Source: Cladochytrium replicatum
Lineage: Eukaryota; Chytridiomycota; Chytridiomycetes; Cladochytriales; Cladochytriaceae
Assembly (NCBI GenBank): GCA_025526935.1
Contig: JAHLKD010000026.1
Span: 425,266-489,265 of the forward strand
Length of the DNA stretch: 64,000 nt
Direction: 5' to 3'
Part shown: piece by piece, positions 11,321 to 21,983 of the stretch
Layout of the letters: every line of letters starts with the position of its first letter
Numbering within the stretch: the stretch's first letter is position 1
The notes under the pieces: generated by a model
What the model saw: only the letters and a program-made list of their open reading frames with translations
Told to the model about the DNA's origin: nothing
Databases searched by the model: none
Position numbers and translations under genes: made by a program

Positions 11321-11572
11321 TCCAATTTGTGAACAAGATTGTGTGTGCAGAATCTTTTCGGGGGGACGAATGACATCACAAATCATAGGTGTATGATAGT
11401 TGTTTCATACGGTTGTTTCATACTGTTGACATTCCGTTGGTTTGGATCGCGAAGTTTGTTAATCCGTACATACCAAACCTGCCAATACAAGCTGGGAAAA
11501 CAACCAAAGTAATTCTTGAACACAAAAGTAAACAGGTCTGGAAAAATCCACGCACTACTGATATTAACATGA

Positions 11573-12244
11573 GATCATAAGACCATCTTTGATGTAGCGG
11601 CCTTTCAACACCCAACAGAATCCACGATCATTGATTCACTGGTCCATGCATTTTGCCAAGACCATGCGAGTTGGTTATGGTTCATCTCCAATGTTTCAGC
11701 TTGTCAAAATGATCTCATTGTCCCTATGCCTGTTGTGCCCCCACTTCATCCGTTGATGTTGCATTTTCAGTCTTTAGCTGTTGCGCATAATGGACCAATT
11801 GCAGTTTCGATTGCCCCTGTCCGCGATTTGAAACTTTTTCGCCCTTTATTGCTTCCTCCACACCAACATCTCCCAACAGTATGTCTTCGTTTGTTCCTGC
11901 TATATCTGGTTGGCCACCTGTTTCCCAACCCCAGACCTTATTGTAGGAACTGTCATGATGCCCCTGAAGTGTCATGTGCCCATGTCTCTGTGTGTTTACA
12001 TTTGCGTACTAGTTTGCCTGATAGTTTTGATTTAGGCCAGCCTGATGATCCCCGCTCACCTCTTGACATTGCAATTGATGTGCTTTCACCAAGGCCTGTT
12101 TATCCTTCGCCTGCTTTTTCCCAGTGGGTGATTGTTGTTCGTGCACTTAGCCGCATTTGGTCAAACTGTCTTGGTTATGACCTAGGTTTGTCTCCTGCTC
12201 CTGATTCTAGCTTGTCTGCTTTTGTTGATTTGGATATGCCTTAG
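11573..12244 (+). CDS. Orphan open frame with a CCHC zinc-like motif
   Basis: The frame stays open for 223 codons from after a stop at 11570 to the stop at 12242-12244; the first ATG in it is at 11648-11730 depending on how one reads the 5' end, so it may be an exon or a remnant. The translation has a cysteine/histidine cluster YCRNCHDAPEVSCAHVSVC (C-x2-C-x9-H-x3-C) in its middle, like zinc knuckles at the end of non-LTR reverse transcriptases, then a proline/aspartate-rich stretch. I do not recognise a family. It lies in a repeat-rich, gene-poor interval, which fits either a fragment of a mobile element or a fast-evolving gene. No function is assigned. Confidence 0.3.
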   Translation, partial: DHKTIFDVAAFQHPTESTIIDSLVHAFCQDHASWLWFISNVSACQNDLIVPMPVVPPLHPLMLHFQSLAVAHNGPIAVSIAPVRDLKLFRPLLLPPHQHLPTVCLRLFLLYLVGHLFPNPRPYCRNCHDAPEVSCAHVSVCLHLRTSLPDSFDLGQPDDPRSPLDIAIDVLSPRPVYPSPAFSQWVIVVRALSRIWSNCLGYDLGLSPAPDSSLSAFVDLDMP

Positions 12245-12733
12245 TGTTATGAAACATTTTACTTTTTCCTACGGCTCACATGTGCTGCCACCAATTTACG
12301 TCTATTTTTACACTTGTATTTGGATTTTGCACCAGCAGGTGATAAGTATTGGTTGGAAAATAAATAGTTATGAAAGTTGAAAAAAACATCGTTTCGGTGA
12401 AGGACACAAAAATCTGTCGGCGGCACAATCTGCAAGCCGCCGACAAATTGCATTAGCATATTTAAAACATGAACCCAAGTGGGATGCCTGTCACCGACTC
12501 TCGAACAGCAGGCATGCAATGCAGAATCTCACCACAGGCATGCAATGCAGAATCTCACCAAAGTCCTTTGAGGGAATGAACTCTGCGCCTCACGAGTAGT
12601 GGGTGGACAAAACCCTCGACGCTCATTCATTCCCTCATAGTCGTAACACGAGGTATGAAAATGAATACACGATGATGGACGTCATGATCGCCTCTGACCC
12701 GTGTGCATTCGCAGTGCCGCTTTATTTGCTGAA
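12245..12733. other. Intergenic region with a 26-bp tandem duplication
   Basis: No gene supported. CAGGCATGCAATGCAGAATC-type units lie at 12509-12534 and 12535-12560. A possible short upstream exon of the next gene (ATG at about 12672) is not proven. Confidence 0.4.
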
Positions 12734-15700
12734 ATGCCTGAACAAGCACAGCGGCTGAAGGAGTTGAGCGATGAGCTCGGTTCGTTATTTGATACCTATG
12801 AAAAGTCATCGCCGCCCCATGATGAATTGGAGCAAGTGCAGAAAGCAACCCAGGGTCTCATGGAAGAGGTTAATTACTTTCTTAACGTATCTGAGAACGT
12901 CAGCGAATCTGCCGATCATCACATTGAAGAGAAGATAGTCAAAACCGTCATTGGGGTTGTTTTGAAGGATCTGGTTCCTAAAGTGGAGGTCGCTTTGAAA
13001 CGAGAGCTGGATAAACTGGCAAACATTTTGGTAGATGAAGTCCGCCCGGTTTTGGAAAATGATCCCGAGTCGAGCGGATCCGGTAAGCTCCCAATCCCGC
13101 ACAAAACTTGTTTTGACCATCCGTCAAGTCGACCAAGCGGTTCTTGAAATGCGGTCTGATATTGGAGCAATTTCGAAAGAGATTTATCAGGGTGCTGCTG
13201 CTACCGTGGAGCACGCACTCAACGTGGCGATGAATAATGTTGTTCGACAGAAAGCTCTTGCTGGATATCTTTCGATGGTTCGAGTTGCCACTGAAGCTGC
13301 CGGCTCGAAACTTGAAACTAGGGTCAAGTCCGTCGTTACTGAACTGGAAACAATTGTTGGTACTCCTACCAGCAAAGACGCTAGCGTTCCTTCACAACAT
13401 GCCGGTGCTCCCGGTTCGCACAGTGGCCACAATGTTGGCGTTTCTCATTCTCCTGCTCCCCAACCAAGGCCGGTGCACCCGGCTGTTACCCCAGTACAGG
13501 ATGCAGGCGTTTCTCGTTCCCCTCCCCCTCCACCAGGGCCGGCACATCCTCCAGTATCTGCCAAGACGGGACACGATGAACTATCAGACGACAACCCTCC
13601 AACCTCTCCAAATCGTGCGATTTCTGACCGAAGTGGGGCACTAATGGCCGATTTGAACAGAATTTTGGCTGGGCCACCAAAGGTACCTGGCCGACGGGGT
13701 ACCATTCAAAGCAACTTATCTGAACATGAAGAATACGTGCACGAAACTGAAGATCATCAAACTGAGCCAGAGCTTAAGTCTCCCGTTAGTCCTTCGTCTC
13801 CTCGAGAGCTCGCCCCGATTCCAGAACCTCAAACTTTGGATGCGAGTGGACTGGACGCACCTCCACCGAATTCACTTTCTACGGAATCCGCGGCACAGAA
13901 AGATCTGAGTGGTTCTGTACACTCGCTCTCAACTTCGGCCGATAGTGGTAAAGCATTATCAGCCGAAACAGGAAAGGCAACTTTAACTTTAGCTGAGAGT
14001 GGGAAGGTGGCGAAAGGAAGTGACGCAAAAGATGGGAAGGAGAAGGAAAAGAAGAAGTTCGGGTTGAAGTCAATGCTGACACACATGACGAAGGGTCGAC
14101 CAAAAGCATCGAAAAAGAAAGGTTCAGGACCCCACGACGACGAAGCCGACGCTGAAGGATCTAATGATCAGGTTTGCAAGGATCAAATTTTGTTTGTGAG
14201 CGTCATGCTAAATCCATCTTAAGCTTGCGGAGCACGAAGAGTCGTCGCCTTTGGATATTCCTGCAACCCAATCACCAACTATTATACACACCGAAACTCA
14301 TCACGCTCAATCTCCCCTTCCACCAGCCCGGAGATCGGTTGTCTCTGTAGATGTTGCCGAAAAGGACCAATTCGGTGGTGATTCAACTGATCATCCCAGT
14401 GTGGGCTATTCAAAACAAGAGAGCGATGCGCATGTAGGTGCTCCTGGTCCGGCACCTCCGGTTAAGCCTCGAAAACCGCCACCAAGCTCTCCTGTGAGCA
14501 GCTATTCGATCGACAGCAGTGAATGCCGTCGCATCAGTGAAGAACCGGCCGCAGCTGAGCATGGTGTGGTTCAGCGTAAGAGCGTAGCGATTCCTGATGA
14601 TAAAGCTGCTCCTGGCTCTGTGTCACCTCCTCTTCCTCCCAGTCGTCGTCCCCCGGTTCCGACTCCTTCACCTGCGCGGAAGTCGCAGGTGATTGTTGAT
14701 GAAGGAAGCAATGAATTTGGAGCAACAAATCATCCCATGCCTCCAGCAGCATCCCCCACCAGACCTCCTCCTCGGCCAGCGCGCCCCGCTCCATCCATTG
14801 GAGATCGCACGTCAAGGCCGATATCAGAAGTTGACCGAACATCTCAGATTTACTCAGAAGCGAGCGAGTCAAACCGCCTGTCCCGAGCACTATCAGACAC
14901 CGGAGCGTCAGATGTGGTTGATGTTTCCGCTGATACAACCTCATCGGAGAGGTCCGCTGTTTCACCTGTTGCACCTTCAAAGCAACCGAAGCGAATTCCG
15001 GGGGTTTATGGAGGCCACGGAGCCATATCTGCACTGGCAGCTGCAGTGACAGGACGGACAGGTCCCCCCGTTCGCCCTCCACGCCCAACCTATGTGCCTG
15101 GCCAAGAAACCGAAGGGGAAAGCGAGCAACATGCAGAGGAAACGAAATCGCCAGTCAAGGTTTGCTTCACGATAAGCAGTCCACCCTGACATCTGTTAAC
15201 TCCTTGTATCGCAGAGACCTCCACCTCCCGTGCCAATGAAGAGGACAAATACGCAGCAAGAAACCACAGGAGAAACAGAAGATCATCACGAACACGTAAC
15301 AATTTTGACGACCAACCCTGGGAATTAGCTCACTGTACTTTTAATCCAGGTTGAAGAAGAGGCACATCGCTCAACTCCTCCCATTAGAGCCCCACCTGTA
15401 AGCTAACTTAGTACTCTTAATGCAATTCTTTAACTAATTTCGAATGAACAGCCCATGGAGCTCCTTAAGGAACCACTGGTAAGTATTCACGTTCCTTAAT
15501 TAACCCTCGCTTATATACTGGAACCAGAATATCAAAAAGAAGGCAGACAGTACCAGTGGTGACGACAAACTCATCGAGAAGCTTGCGCTTGACTGGCTTA
15601 ATACTCATCTGGCCAAAAAGGAGATCGTCGTGGAGAACCTGTATAACTCGTTGGGTGACGGGCTCAACTTAATTTACAGTCTTGAGGTTCGCGTAATCTA

Positions 15701-15999
15701 GAATGTTTGGAGACGTAACTGATCGGCTTGTGTCTGAACAGGCATGTACCGGAGAGTCTGTCGGAAAATACAATAAGCGATCCATGCTTCCGGTGCATCG
15801 AATTGACAACATTGCAGTTGCCTTGTCGTTCCTTCAGAAGCGTGAAGTTGCCACCGGGTTCCTGACCCCGCAAGGTGAGTGAGTTTCAAAAACGACGGGA
15901 TTCTTCTGAAGAAACGCTGTCTTTGCAGATGTCATCAATCAAGACAGGGGAAAAATTCTCACCCTCTTCAACTACATCCTCAAGAAGTACCCGCTTTGA
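12734..15999 (+). CDS. Large coiled-coil / proline-rich protein with a C-terminal calponin-homology domain
   Basis: Nine exons: 12734-13082, 13129-14171, 14224-15159, 15215-15295, 15350-15397, 15452-15478, 15528-15686, 15742-15874, 15929-15999; introns of 46-64 nt; 948 aa. Residues 1-220 are helical with heptads and little else. Residues about 220-760 are low-complexity, Ser/Pro/Glu-rich, with polyproline SH3-type ligands (PLPPSRRPPVP, PPRPARPAP, PVRPPRP) and a basic patch near FGLKSMLTHMTKGRPK. Residues about 835-948 form one calponin-homology domain: LDWLNTHLAKKEIVVENLY, SLGDGLNLIYSLE, IDNIAVALSFLQ and DRGKILTLFNYILKKY. A single CH domain at the far C-terminus points to binding of actin-related or signalling partners rather than an actin-crosslinking tandem pair. 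A cortical scaffold role is inference. The start at 12734 is the first ATG of the open frame; an earlier exon is possible. Confidence 0.8.
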
Positions 16000-16094
16000 G
16001 GGTTAGACGTAAAACGAACGGTGCGCGTAGAACCGTCAAGCTGCTGTAAAGCTACACGAATAGTGTTTTGTAATGTGACAATGCAAGTGAAACT

Positions 16095-16168
16095 GCGGTT
16101 CTTCTAATATAATGGAAATGTCATCTATTGAGCGGTTCTTCTAATATAATGGAAATGTCATCTATTGA
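16095..16168. repeat. Two-copy tandem repeat, 37-bp unit
   Basis: GCGGTTCTTCTAATATAATG plus 17 further bases, at 16095-16131 and 16132-16168. The second copy runs into the stop end of the minus-strand membrane gene. Confidence 0.9.
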
Positions 16169-17256
16169 GTCTTTTGTTTCGCCGCTGTCACTCTTGGGGC
16201 CCCTAGAAAACTGAAAAGTCCACCCGAGATTGCAAAGATGGCACCAACTAATACAGGCGACCAGCGTTGCTGAATTGAATCATCCATAGAACTTGGGTAA
16301 TATGCTCGTGCCGTAGCACTAAGCGAACATCCCGCTTGGTAAAGAACATACGACAAAAGTGCTGGCCACATCAACCCGGTTGCGGTCCATAGGCCAAGGA
16401 AGCCGAAGCCCAGCAATGTCGCAGTTCCGACCGAGGTAGAAACTTGGCCGAAAACCCAGGAGAAGTCGCTGCGCAATGATATCAACTTGGTAAACTGGGG
16501 TTCTGATGCCAAAATTGAATTATGGGAACCCTTCGACAACGTTCGACAAGCTTCAATCATCGTAGGCATCGATGCAGCGGCCAGTCCCGTAAGTTGGGTC
16601 AACCCGAAAAGCCCTGCGCTGACCAGAGCGTCAATCGTTGTAGGAGTTGCTGGAGGGGTTGGGAAGCGAATGCGTGTGGCTCCGACAGCATGCGAATAAC
16701 TCGACTCGGTATCACTTGGGCCTCCAGTTGCAACATGGGCGATAACTGAAAGCTGAAGAAGCTGCTTCGACGAATTGAAGAATGCCGCCAAGAAAGTCAT
16801 GACCAATGGGTACAAGCTGAGATCATTGTACTTTGTCCACCACAAAACTTTGATAATGTCCGGGTATCGAAATTTCTGCGTCTGGTTTCCGGAATAAATA
16901 CTCTTCCAATCTTCCATGAAGTTTCGAATAGTCCCTTCCACATCTGGGTACGGCACAGAAGCGAAAGCAACCAGAAGCGGGATGGCGATCACGAAGGTCA
17001 GGTAGTTGCGGGGTATAATTTTCCATCCAGAAACCATGGTCGAATCCAACGCCTGAACCAGAACCCACATTGCCAAGCTGATGAACAGGGAACTGGCAGC
17101 GATTACTTCGAATGGTTCAAGCCGGTAGCCGTTGGAAGCATAGTTCACGACTCCAGAGATCGCCAAATCGCTGAGGATGACGCCTGCGGTAACGAGAGCC
17201 GCCGTGCTGTAGCGTTCGTGGGCGGGCGGAAAGGTCCAAGATTTTTCGACTTGCAT
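16162..17256 (-). CDS. Multi-span membrane protein of unknown function
   Basis: Single-exon frame of 364 aa starting at the ATG at 17256-17254. About eight hydrophobic helices are visible, among them AALVTAGVILSDLAISGVV, VIAASSLFISLAMWVLVQAL, LTFVIAIPLLVAFASVPY, YPLVMTFLAAFF, LVSAGLFGLTQLTGLAAAS, TATLLGFGFLGLWTATGLM and VLVGAIFAISGGLFSFLGA. A soluble loop with WKSIYSGNQTQKF and a Ser/Thr/Pro-rich loop (RIRFPTPPATPTT) separate the halves. I do not recognise a transporter or enzyme signature. It is divergent from the AP-2 mu gene with only 49 bp between the two start codons, so they must share a promoter. It is convergent with the CH-domain gene (162 bp between stops). Confidence 0.75.
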   Translation of the reverse strand: MQVEKSWTFPPAHERYSTAALVTAGVILSDLAISGVVNYASNGYRLEPFEVIAASSLFISLAMWVLVQALDSTMVSGWKIIPRNYLTFVIAIPLLVAFASVPYPDVEGTIRNFMEDWKSIYSGNQTQKFRYPDIIKVLWWTKYNDLSLYPLVMTFLAAFFNSSKQLLQLSVIAHVATGGPSDTESSYSHAVGATRIRFPTPPATPTTIDALVSAGLFGLTQLTGLAAASMPTMIEACRTLSKGSHNSILASEPQFTKLISLRSDFSWVFGQVSTSVGTATLLGFGFLGLWTATGLMWPALLSYVLYQAGCSLSATARAYYPSSMDDSIQQRWSPVLVGAIFAISGGLFSFLGAPRVTAAKQKTQ

Positions 17257-17305
17257 TCTCAAAGCCAGAGATCAACGTCACGTGTGTGTGGCAGTCACGG
17301 CGGCA

Positions 17306-18981
17306 ATGCTCTCGGCGTTCTTCGTGTTCAACGTCAAGGGAGAGGTGCTCATCTCGCGGTTATACCGCACGGACGTAAAGTAGGTGGATGTCATAGTAGA
17401 ACTAGGCATCAGCAAGCAACTTATCACAATTCTGCGTCATAGGCGGTCCGTATCCGATATTTTCAGAATTCAAGTGATTGCCTCAACAGACGTTCGTTCA
17501 CCGATCACCACACTCGGCTCGACCACATTCTTCCACGTTAGACATGAAAACTTATACTTGGTCGCTGTATCGAAATTGAATGCAAACGCTGCACTGGTTT
17601 TCGAGTTCGTATACAAGATCATTTCATTAGGGAGGAGCTATTTTGGAAAGTTTGACGAGGAGGCGGTCAAGAACAACTTCACATTAATATACGAGCTGCT
17701 AGACGGTAAGAAAAATCTTGAAATGTGGGCATCGTCGGGATATAACAGGATAGTCAACACAGAAATTTGCGATTTCGGATTTCCTCAAAATACCGAACCT
17801 GAGACTCTGAAACTGTACATTACAACGGAAGGGGTGAAATCTGAACGATTTTTGGTATGAGAACGGCTATTTGCACGAGCTGCGCAACCAATTTACTTTC
17901 TTAAAGGCCGAACAAGGCTCCCAAATTGCTATTCAAGCAACTGGGGCTGTTGCTTGGCGCAGACCAGATATCAAATATCGAAAGAACGAAGCTTTCGTTG
18001 ATGTTATCGAAAGCGTGAACCTCATTATGTCGCAGAAGGGTAATGCAGGTTCTATTACAGAAATTGGACGAAAGCTGAGTTCTCAAATAGGCACCATACT
18101 GAGGGCAGATGTGTCTGGTCAGATCATAATGCGTTCCTATCTGTCAGGGATGCCCGAATGCAAGTTCGGTCTTAACGACAGTGTCGTGCTTGACAATGAA
18201 GGTTCCTCTAGGCAAGATGGACTGGGAGTTGGTCATCGTCCTGGACAACAGGCTCCCTCTGGCTCGGTTGAGTTGGATGATTGCCAGTTCCATCAATGCG
18301 TAAAGCTCACAAACTTTGAAAACAACCGCATGATCACATTCATACCACCGGACGGAGAATTTGAATTGATGAAGTAATGTGCATTGCACAATTCTGCACC
18401 TCGCGCTTACCGCTTATGCACTTTGAAGATATCGCACGACAGACAATATCAACCTTCCGTTCCGAGTGCACGCCATCGCCATCGAGGACGGGAAAAGTCG
18501 AGTAGAATTCAAAGTATCAGTACGCTCCCAATTCTCGCCAAAACTCTTTGCGCAAAACGTGGTGGTTAAAGTACCGACTCCGCCAAATACGTCAAACACA
18601 ACGATAACTGTCACGGCAGGAAAGGCCAAGTATGTCGGCAGCGAAAACAACATTGTTTGGAAGTAAGAAGATCTGGGCAATTCCAAGCATCATTCTAAAG
18701 AATACCATTTTAGAATCCCCAGGATTCAAGGACAACAGGAAATTTTTTTGAGTGCAGAAGCGGAGCTGACGCAAACAACAGTTCAAAAATCTTGGTCCCG
18801 ACCACCAATATCGTTGGATTTTCAAGTCTTGATGTTCACTGCGTCTGGCTTGATGGTTCGGTTCCTAAAAATCTTCGAGAAAAGCAACTACAACAGTGTA
18901 AAATGGGTCAGATATATGACTAAAGCAGGAGCATACCAGATCAAGGTTTGTGGAAACAAGTTGTCGCGTCACAAAAACTAA
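17306..18981 (+). CDS. APM4: AP-2 clathrin adaptor complex, mu (medium) subunit
   Basis: Six exons: 17306-17379, 17443-17705, 17763-17854, 17907-18373, 18429-18662, 18714-18981; introns of 51-63 nt; 465 aa, slightly longer than the usual 430-440. The N-terminal longin-like part shows FFVFNVKGEVLISRLYR, VRSPITTLGSTTFFHVR and LIYELLDEICDFGFPQNTE. The mu-homology domain follows: AVAWRRPDIKYRKNE, DVIESVNLIMSQKG, GMPECKFGLND, FIPPDGEFELMKYRTT, KAKYVGSENNIVWKIPRIQG, WSRPPISLDFQV and VKWVRYMTKAGAYQIKV. These favour AP-2 over AP-1 (RSPxT...FFHV, PQN.E). The product binds tyrosine-based YxxPhi cargo signals and PIP2 in clathrin endocytosis at the plasma membrane. The last about ten residues (CGNKLSRHKN) extend beyond the usual C-terminus and could be intron read-through. 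Confidence 0.93.
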
Positions 18982-19270
18982 ATCTTCCGTATTACAAAGT
19001 TTTGAGTCGTTTTGGGCTAACCTGAATAAGCGATGGCAATTGTAAACATTTCGTGCAATACTTGTTGACATATCGTGCAATATTTTAAACCAGGCCTGTT
19101 TTTCTTTGTTTGGTGCGGATGCATCTGGCAAAATCTCCCTTAAGCCCAGCCACAGTTCCATTCACAACTCTTCACTATTTCCGACGGATCTGTGAATTGC
19201 TCGAGGCCGTGAGTGTGGTGCTTCGTACCACCCATAGCCTGTTTCCGAAATACACGCTGGAATCTCCGCG

Positions 19271-21520
19271 ATGTCAACTCACGGTGTGATATTTCGTAGA
19301 TTACTGGGGTGAACACTAACATCCACTCGTCAGCTGAGAGAGTTGACATTTTAAGGTCAAGCTGGGAGTTTGCGGCTTTCTGTCAGTTCTTGCACCTTTT
19401 TCGCCACAAGTTTCAGCTAGATGATTTCGACACAGACGTAAGCTCGTGATTTTCAACATTGGGATCAGGGTTGGAGTTACCCATTTATCTGTGGGCTTCT
19501 GGATCGAGGTGTTTGTGGAGTAGCCATCTCAAACAGCTTGTTGATCCACAGGCTTTTGAGTCGCAGCTTGCGGCAGCCGAGATTGATCCGCAAATAGTCA
19601 ACCTTCACGTACGACTTCTCCGGATGGTCAGCAGTAATCGTTCCATAAAGTAAGCCCTACAGTGACGGGTTGAAAAAAGAATTTGAATTACGTGAAGATA
19701 CTTATGTTATACTCTTCTTGCAGCAACACCAACTGGACATTTTATGTACGTCGTGAAGCGGTGAAAAGGAGCGCTGTCGATGACAAAGGGGGTTTTCTGT
19801 GGCCAGAAGATGTGGAATATAGTGACTTGGATATTCGTAGCAAGGTACACGCAAATCACAAGATTCGCGTGCCCGTCTCACTTATTGCATATTGAGATTC
19901 TTATTCTCCACTACCTGTCCGAGTGGCAATGGGCCCATCCAGAGCGACTCAGGGAAACGAAAGAGGACGAAAATGAGGTTGTCCATTGGGTAATAGTTAG
20001 CCATGCCGATTGCACCACCGTTCATTGACCTCATTTTCAACACACAGAGAGTGGAGCCCATCGGCCATGACTCCAAACGAAACTCTTACTGGCTCTTTGA
20101 TGATAATAGACTGTATAAGGCAAGCGGAGATATTCTGTCAGAAGCTCCTCCGAACAACCCACCAACAAAACGAGGGAACAAAGCAAAGTCCAGACGACGC
20201 ACGGTTGATGACTTCACGGAACCGTCATGGTCTCTCGTACGTTCACTGATTTTGATTATTCTGTGGTCCTCATCCTTGGTTAGGTGGCAAGGACCAGCGA
20301 CGATTGGCAAATATTTCCGCAGCAGTTTCAGAACTCCAGGAATGCCCAGGAGCGCCAGCTGTATACGTTTCTTGTAGATCAAGTCCTTCCAAAAGTTTTG
20401 GACGATATTCAGGTAACTATTATGCAATAGTCTTGATCGGTGTGATTTACTTTGAAAAAGGAGAAAGAAAAGGAGCGAATGTTACAAGAAATGGTTAACA
20501 ACCGAAAAAGATCTTCTCGGCTTATGAAGGACCTCACGGCGATGGAAGATCCTCAAGCAACTGGAGTTCATTACAACACGCGGTACAGTGCGCGTCGAGT
20601 TGCATCAGATCCTCCCCGAAAACCAGAAACAGTCGAAGAAAAGAAGAAACGAGTGGAGGACGTGAGAATTTTGCTAAACTAATGTTCGAGTTGCAATGCT
20701 GATGGATTTGAAAAGGAACGCCGGAGAAGACTGGAAGAGCGAGGAAAGAAATTTAGAGAGCGTGACGATCGTGATTTCGATTCAGCAATTTTGGAGTTTG
20801 CTGAAGTATCGGCGGATATGGATACACCCCCACCAAACACTCGACGAAGCGCAACAAAACAGCGGAAGTCGAACGGCGATTATGGTGCGGAGGAGGTGTG
20901 GTATTTTGACTGCATTTGTGGGGTAAATGGATATAACATTGATGGTAAGTCTGCTGTCACCATTGCTTGAATGCAATTAATTGTGAACTGCGGCAGATCA
21001 TAGCGTTTTGATCGAGTGCGAACGATGCAACGTATGGCAGCACATGTCTTGTGTGGAACATGCTTCGGGGCTCGGCGTGAACGAAGACGGGTCGACAAGT
21101 ACGCCATTCTTGTGTCAGCGTTGCAACGCGAAAGTTTCCGCCACATCAAAACTTTACAAGTCTCCAACCTTTGAACCTTCAAAGCGCATATTACCTGTGA
21201 TGATTGATGGTGAGTTACCGGATACGAAGCGATTGAGGATATCACACGAAAGCGAATCAGTTCATCAAGTCAGTGTGCATGAGGAGACATTGATTGACCA
21301 TCCCCCGACCGAAACCGGATTTTCGACTAGAAACGGACTTACTGACAGTGAAAGTCGTGCGGAATTTCTACCAAAACGAGAAGGCAATACCAATGGTGTG
21401 GAGTCGCACGACGAAATTGGCTCACCCGCACCCGGCATCAGTAGCCAATGGACGCAGCACAATCAAAATTCTGCTTTGCGAGTGATTTCAACTCCCATCC
21501 CAACCCTCCATGTCCAATAG
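19271..21520 (+). CDS. DDT-WHIM-PHD finger chromatin protein (CECR2/RSF1-like)
   Basis: Ten exons inferred: 19271-19283, 19334-19437, 19537-19649, 19724-19844, 19897-19977, 20048-20236, 20284-20412, 20461-20661, 20716-20944, 20997-21520; 567 aa. The second intron (19438-19536) is the least certain. A DDT domain opens the protein (SSWEFAAFCQFLHLFRHKF, DDFDTD). WHIM motifs follow: NLHVRLLRMV, NWTFYVRREAV, LILHYLSEWQW and RVEPIGHDSKRNSYWLFDDN. A charged linker precedes a C4HC3 PHD finger (WYFDCICG, IECERCNVWQHMSC, FLCQRCN), then a disordered tail. DDT plus WHIM modules dock onto ISWI-type ATPases and PHD fingers read histone H3 tails, so a nucleosome-remodelling accessory subunit is likely. The first intron has a perfect CACTAAC branch point. 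Which named subunit it matches cannot be told without a search. Confidence 0.85.
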
Positions 21521-21983
21521 GCGTGACTGTGTCTGCCTCGTTATAAAGTGTGTATGATAAGAACACACAGCGCACTACGTCATGGTCCCACGTGTGAGGA
21601 GCTGTGCATCCGCTTAAACTCGCAACAGTCATTCCCTTAAGTTGTTAATAACGGGATAGGCACGGCGAAACTACAGCAGCAGAGAGTGATTAAGTAAAGC
21701 AACCCAAATACCGCAGTGTTGACTGTGTTTTTGGATCGAGAATCCTCTCCGTTGGTTGCTGCGACAAGAAAGTTTTCACGCGCGTGTCACGTTGTCCAAC
21801 ACTGCCCCTAAAAGGCAACTTTAACACCTCCAGTGATCGGGGCATCTCTGTTGGATCCGTTATTGATCGGCACTCTCAGTGAGTATACAAGCGAACACCT
21901 ATTTCTTGGAGCGTTCGAAGTTTGCAACGAATTATGATGGCATTGTTCATGTCTGACTCTTGCTTATTCCACGTTATTAGAAC
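21521..21983. other. Intergenic region
   Basis: I see no gene, repeat or recognisable signal beyond ordinary promoter-like sequence for the next gene. Confidence 0.4.

Noticed and set aside
13832-15088. Long minus-strand frames opposite the CH-domain gene
   Set aside because: Shadows of a proline/serine-rich coding region; no splice signals or motifs on that strand.
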